Below are positions 60,153 through 64,000 of a stretch of 64,000 nt of DNA, piece after piece. A program made the translations under genes and the position numbers. Positions within the stretch are counted from its first letter, which is position 1, and every line of letters starts with the position of its first letter. Location: the NCBI GenBank assembly GCA_944322785.1, contig CALUPW010000011.1:1-64000 (forward strand), in the 5' to 3' direction. Under the pieces are notes generated by a model. It searched no databases, had not been told where the DNA came from, and saw nothing but the letters and a program-made list of their open reading frames with translations. This DNA comes from Candidatus Gastranaerophilales bacterium (lineage in GTDB: Bacteria; Cyanobacteriota; Vampirovibrionia; Gastranaerophilales; Gastranaerophilaceae).

Positions 60153-61266
60153 TCTCTTTCAAGACATCCTTATATAAGTTGAAAGTTTTTTTACACATTT
60201 TATCCGCCGTAAATTCTGTTTCATATAACTGCCGTGATTTTTTAGAAAATTCAGGCAGCAAATATTTATTTTCATACAAAAATTTTAATTTTTCTTTTAA
60301 TTGTTCTATATTATTTTTTTGTATTAAAAAACCGTTTTCGCCGTCAACGACTTCTTCTGCGCATCCGCCGACATCTGATGCGATAACAGGCAGACCTGCC
60401 CTTAATGCTTCTATTATACCGATTGGCAAACCTTCCCAATTAGATATCAAACAATATACATCATAATTTTTTAATACAGTGGTAACATCTGATATTTCGC
60501 CTTTGTATCTAATATTTCCACTGTCATATTTTTGAATTGTATCTAAAACCGCTGGCAATTCTTCACCATAACCGTATAAATCCAGTTCAACATTTGAGTT
60601 ATCAAGTTCTCCTACAGCATTAATTAAGGTATAAGGATCTTTCTGTGGACAAAATCTTGATATCATAACCATACGTAATTTATTATCCGGAAAATTTTTT
60701 TTAATAAACATTGTTTCAGAATCAGCTATACCATTATGAATAGTAATCAGTTTATTTTTAAATAAAGGCATCACCTTTTGAGCCAATTTATTATCAAAAT
60801 CAGATACACAAATGATTTTTTTAGTAAAGAATGCCAGAAATGTTTCAAGACATCTGTAAAAGATTTGTTTTGATTTTGAAATACCGTCAGTAAATGCCCA
60901 GCCATGAGCGGTAAAGATTACCGGTTTGAAAGTTAAAGCTCCGCAGAATCTTCCGATTATACCGCCTGTTGTGGAATTACAATGAATTAAGTCCGGTTTA
61001 ATTTTTCGGATAATATTAAGTGTTTGAAGGTTTGATTTTATATGCAAAGGCAAATTAACAATACTGTTTGTCATAGGAACGAAAAAAATATTTTCTTTGA
61101 ATCCGAGTTTTTCCAATTCTTCCGAAAAATATCCGGGAGATGACATAACAAAATAAGGTTCAATATTTCCGGACAAATGATTTATAATTTCCAGTAGATA
61201 CTTTGATACCCCGCCAAGATCGGATTTTGTTAAAATATATAAGATTTTTATCTTACCTGTCATCAA
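60145..61266 (-). CDS. Family 4 glycosyltransferase
   Basis: A 373-residue GT-B enzyme. The N-terminal TKSDLGGVSKYLLEIINHL and HCNSTTGGIIGRFCG-x-x-x-x-KPVIFTAHGWAF are typical. The C-terminal half has MISRFCPQKDPYTLI, YGYGEELPAV, SNWEGLPIGIIEALRAGLPVIASDVGGCAEEVVDGENGFLI (the EX7E motif region), as in GT4 retaining transferases. It lies 24 bases downstream of the initiating transferase. Confidence 0.93.
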   Translation of the reverse strand: MMTGKIKILYILTKSDLGGVSKYLLEIINHLSGNIEPYFVMSSPGYFSEELEKLGFKENIFFVPMTNSIVNLPLHIKSNLQTLNIIRKIKPDLIHCNSTTGGIIGRFCGALTFKPVIFTAHGWAFTDGISKSKQIFYRCLETFLAFFTKKIICVSDFDNKLAQKVMPLFKNKLITIHNGIADSETMFIKKNFPDNKLRMVMISRFCPQKDPYTLINAVGELDNSNVELDLYGYGEELPAVLDTIQKYDSGNIRYKGEISDVTTVLKNYDVYCLISNWEGLPIGIIEALRAGLPVIASDVGGCAEEVVDGENGFLIQKNNIEQLKEKLKFLYENKYLLPEFSKKSRQLYETEFTADKMCKKTFNLYKDVLKENV

Positions 61267-61289
61267 AATTCCTTATCAAATATTCAGAG

Positions 61290-62651
61290 TTAGCCATGGC
61301 GACCTCCTAATGCTAAAAATACAGCCTTTACAAGAATTCCGAATTCCCACAAAAGGTTTCTGTGCTTCAGATAATACAAATCATATTGAAGCTTTTCCGC
61401 AATGTCATCTGATAGAACACAATGCCCCTGATTTATCTGCGCCCAGCCTGTCCAGCCTGTTTTTACCCACTGGCGGCAGGTGTAATACGGAATTTCTTTT
61501 GAATATATGTTTACAAGATTTTCCCATTCGGTTCTGGGGCCTACAATTGACATTTCGCCTTTTAATATATTTATCATTTGCGGAATTTCGTCAAATCTTG
61601 CTTTACGTACGAATTTGCAGAACGGAATTACACGATCGTCTTTATCTTGAGATTCAGTGTGTTCAAGATGCCCTTTTTTCGGAACGTAATCGTTAAGATA
61701 CATTGTTCTTAATTTATACATTTTAAACGGTTTCCCGTTTTTGCCGATTCTGTTCTGAGTATAAATTGCAGGCCCGCCGTCCGTCATTCTGACCCGTATG
61801 CCGATATACAAAAGTACGGGGAGAGTTACGGTGAAAATTGTCAGAGCGGCGATTATGTCATAAATTCTTTTACAGAAATCATAAACAACAGATCTTTTGT
61901 TCATATAATCATAGAACAGCCAGTTTATCGACATTCTGTCCACAAAATATTTTCCTGTTATCTTTTCATAAAAATCAGGCATCTTGTAAACTTTTACACC
62001 GTTTGGAATACTTTCAATCATTGTTGTCAAAAGTTCTTCTTCCATACGGCGTTTGATTGCAATTATTACAATATCAATTTTGTTTGATTTTATCGTTTCT
62101 TTTAAATTTACGGGTTTTGTTATAACTTTCAGGCTGCCATCCTGAATATAATCTTCATTTTCCGTATCTTCGACAAAGCCTGCAACATTCATTTTCAAAG
62201 CTTTTTTAGCGGCAATTTCATCTGCTATAAGTTTTGCGTTGCTGTTGTTGCCGATAATAAGAACGTTTTTGACTTTTTTGATGTTAAACAAATAGTAATG
62301 AAATAAAAGTCTGTAAATTCTTAATGCAATAAAAATTGTTAAAAGGTTTGCAAGAATAAATTCAAATGTATTTGCGTCATTTGTGAACGTCAAAAGTAAA
62401 ATTGCAGGCGGAATTTGTGCAAAAACCATTCCTTCAAAAAGAAGATAATAATTTTTTAAGGTTGTATTAAATTCACGGATTTTGTAGTTGTCTTTCAAAA
62501 ACAAAACAGCAACGCCTGAGAGTGCGGTTATCAAAACCGTCATATCAAGTAGGTCTTCCGGCATTCCAAGTCCCGTATACCAGAATGTTGTTGATATCAC
62601 CATGACTGCAATATCAAATAAAAACATTATTAATATTGATTTTGATATCAT
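61290..62651 (-). CDS. Initiating sugar-phosphate transferase (WcaJ/WbaP type, undecaprenyl-phosphate)
   Basis: Transfers a sugar-1-phosphate to undecaprenyl phosphate to begin the repeat unit. The 453-residue protein has four N-terminal membrane helices, a Rossmann-like middle domain (VLIIGNNSNAKLIADEI), a fifth hydrophobic segment and the catalytic bacterial-sugar-transferase domain: GPAIYTQNRIGKNGKPFKMYKLRTM, KARFDEIPQMINILKGEMSIVGPR, TGWTGWAQINQG and YDLYYLKHRNLLWE. It is the first gene of the nine-gene minus-strand operon. A GAGGA site lies 14 bases upstream. A long intergenic stretch behind it would hold the promoter. Confidence 0.94.
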   Translation of the reverse strand: MISKSILIMFLFDIAVMVISTTFWYTGLGMPEDLLDMTVLITALSGVAVLFLKDNYKIREFNTTLKNYYLLFEGMVFAQIPPAILLLTFTNDANTFEFILANLLTIFIALRIYRLLFHYYLFNIKKVKNVLIIGNNSNAKLIADEIAAKKALKMNVAGFVEDTENEDYIQDGSLKVITKPVNLKETIKSNKIDIVIIAIKRRMEEELLTTMIESIPNGVKVYKMPDFYEKITGKYFVDRMSINWLFYDYMNKRSVVYDFCKRIYDIIAALTIFTVTLPVLLYIGIRVRMTDGGPAIYTQNRIGKNGKPFKMYKLRTMYLNDYVPKKGHLEHTESQDKDDRVIPFCKFVRKARFDEIPQMINILKGEMSIVGPRTEWENLVNIYSKEIPYYTCRQWVKTGWTGWAQINQGHCVLSDDIAEKLQYDLYYLKHRNLLWEFGILVKAVFLALGGRHG

Positions 62652-62778
62652 TTAAACTACAAATATCCTCAAATGATTATGACAAATATATATTACATCA
62701 AACAAAAATAATATTAATCTGTTGTGTAATAAATCTTATAAAAACTTTAAAAATATTTCAGTTTTTCTTTTAAGATAT

Positions 62779-63807
62779 TTATTTTGCAGAATTAAGGTAT
62801 TTGTCTGTTTTTTCCGCAAGATATGTCGAAATTACCGGCAAAATTCCGTAATAAATTCCCGCAAAAATTAAAGCAGGGCGTATTATATTTAACCCTTCAA
62901 TATATTTGTAGAGTTTCGGGTCGCCTGCATTTGCTTTTTTAAATTTATTGATAAAGTTTGCGGTTTTATTTTTTATAAGTCTGTCAATGCTGTATCCGCC
63001 TGCAAGCGTAATTCCTGTTGAAATAATATTGTTGTATATCAAAGCTTTTTTACGGTTTTCTTTTATATTTTTGCTTCTGTTTGTTTGAATAGCGAAGCTT
63101 CCCGTCAAAAGTATGTCGGTTGCCGCTGTCATATGTTTTGCAATATCTTTATCCTGATTTCTGTATTTTTTTGTGAAATCCTGAAATGCTTTTATATCAA
63201 GAAGTTTTCCGATTTGTTGTGGGATTTTTTCATTCAGTCTGCCGGTAAACGAAAGCGGATTATGTTTTTGATCCGTGTTATCTGCGGATTTTGCAGTTTT
63301 TGGGGCCGGAATAACTTTTATATTGAAAATTTTATCCATAATAAAAGGAATAAATGCAATGGTAAGAATAGATTTCGGAATAGCGGTGACAAATCCTGCA
63401 CCGAGTTTTAAAATCTGGGTTGCAAGTTTGTAACTTCCGGCATCGGTTATGTTTTTTGAATTCGCTTGAAAATTTTTAAGAGTTCTTTTTTTAAGGTATT
63501 TTTCCGGAGTTTTGTCGATTTTTTTTACGGCATTTTCAATCGGGAGCGCCACAGCCTCTACCATTCCGAATTTTACAAGACCCGAAACTATTGAATTGGC
63601 GGCTGCATACTGTTTATTTTCTTTTTCAACGTCAGGGGTTGCAAAAATCGCAAGAGGACGTACGGTTAAAGACATGGCAAGAGAAGTTCCGGCTGCAAAA
63701 GAGGTTCCGTGTTCGGAAACTTTTTCAAGCCCTTTTAAAAGCAGTTTGTTATTCAACATGCCGCCAAAGTTCTGCGCATTATTTCGACTTAATGAATTTA
63801 TCTGCAT
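62779..63807 (-). CDS. Unrecognised FG-motif membrane protein, 342 residues
   Basis: The protein begins MQINSLSRNNAQNFGGMLNN, with the Asn-Phe-Gly element near the start. It has several hydrophobic segments (about 36-52, 68-90, 130-165, 230-255 and 310-330) and conserved-looking polar linkers, including RPLAIFATPDVEKENKQYA. AAGGGAAT precedes the ATG. Style and length suggest a lineage-specific multi-pass membrane protein; the other FG-motif protein at 34158 is also multi-pass. No known family. Confidence 0.78.
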   Translation of the reverse strand: MQINSLSRNNAQNFGGMLNNKLLLKGLEKVSEHGTSFAAGTSLAMSLTVRPLAIFATPDVEKENKQYAAANSIVSGLVKFGMVEAVALPIENAVKKIDKTPEKYLKKRTLKNFQANSKNITDAGSYKLATQILKLGAGFVTAIPKSILTIAFIPFIMDKIFNIKVIPAPKTAKSADNTDQKHNPLSFTGRLNEKIPQQIGKLLDIKAFQDFTKKYRNQDKDIAKHMTAATDILLTGSFAIQTNRSKNIKENRKKALIYNNIISTGITLAGGYSIDRLIKNKTANFINKFKKANAGDPKLYKYIEGLNIIRPALIFAGIYYGILPVISTYLAEKTDKYLNSAK

Positions 63808-63892
63808 ATTCCCTTACCATATTATAGTAGACAACACACATATTAAAAAGTAAATTGTTTAAAAAGGCGGATTTTATTTTATAATAATTTTT

Positions 63893-64000
63893 GTGAGAGT
63901 ATTAGAGTTTATAAAGGGTGAATTTGCTGGCTGGGAAAAGTATGAAAAGATTATTTTTCCTGTAGTTATCCTGTTGATAATCGTATTATCTTTGTACATG
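63893..64000 (+). CDS. Start of a membrane protein gene, cut by the window end
   Basis: An open frame begins at GTG 63893 and runs off the window, reading VRVLEFIKGEFAGWEKYEKIIFPVVILLIIVLSLYM. The hydrophobic helix after a Trp-Glu-Lys segment is similar to the N-terminus of PnuC-type nicotinamide riboside transporters, but 36 residues are too few to be sure. No strong ribosome site is seen; the true start may differ. It would be divergent from the FG-motif gene. Confidence 0.45.
   Translation, partial: MRVLEFIKGEFAGWEKYEKIIFPVVILLIIVLSLYM

Overview
The window looks like a chromosomal stretch of a low-G+C, diderm, gut-type bacterium, most plausibly Candidatus Gastranaerophilales (Vampirovibrionia/'Melainabacteria', the non-photosynthetic sister lineage of Cyanobacteria). 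That is an inference. It rests on the A+T-rich codon use with strong AAGGAG-type ribosome sites, an outer-membrane toolkit (TolC-like channel, SLBB/Wza-like exporter), several prepilin-like proteins, a class II photolyase, and a set of unrecognised proteins that carry a short (P/N/S)-x-F-G motif near the N-terminus. No database search was possible.

Layout. 1-720 is a G+C-richer gene-free stretch packed with hairpins and degenerate repeats. 737-2355 holds a regulator built of four tandem GntR-type winged helices and a ribbon-helix-helix protein. 2593-6109 is a housekeeping operon pyrH-frr-cdsA-rnc-rpe. 6101-10240 is a run of poorly known small genes, a TspO-like membrane protein and an HExxH metallopeptidase. 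10241-12099 holds a palindromic element, two similar tRNA genes on opposite strands and a sugar-nucleotidyltransferase. 12108-17864 encodes a 140-aa protein and, upstream of it, a 1759-aa protein with an HExxH metallopeptidase motif followed by a RelA/SpoT-type nucleotide-synthetase signature. 18012-24223 mixes secreted proteins, a SulP anion transporter, an unpaired sugar-ABC permease, a 44-aa membrane peptide, a U32 (TrhP-like) protein and a YqeG-like phosphatase. 24304-29589 contains four prepilin-like proteins interrupted by a class II photolyase. 29703-34070 is a divergent TolC / EmrA-EmrB-type efflux locus. 34158-40301 carries envelope proteins, gdhA, msrB, an esterase and a sugar O-acetyltransferase. 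40462-43791 is a tight three-gene operon with a PHP-domain protein between two proteins of the acyl-CoA dehydratase/activase-related double-cubane type. 43865-62651 is mostly envelope and exopolysaccharide: an SLBB exporter, two radical SAM proteins, a DAG-kinase-like enzyme, a PAP2 phosphatase, a Wzz-like protein and a nine-gene overlapping minus-strand operon (initiating sugar transferase, GT4, Wzy-like protein, GT32, GT2, pyruvyltransferase, Fe-S/F420-type protein, Wzx flippase, GT2). 62779-64000 has an FG-motif membrane protein and the start of a further membrane gene.

How the parts work together. The exopolysaccharide operon supplies a lipid-linked repeat unit from initiation to flipping and polymerisation; the Wzz-like and SLBB proteins would control chain length and export. 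The prepilin-like proteins have no assembly genes here, so they must use a pilus or type II machine encoded elsewhere. The most unusual items are the 1759-aa metallopeptidase/RelA-SpoT-like protein, the four-fold GntR regulator, the double-cubane/PHP operon and the paired glycine-rich pilins.
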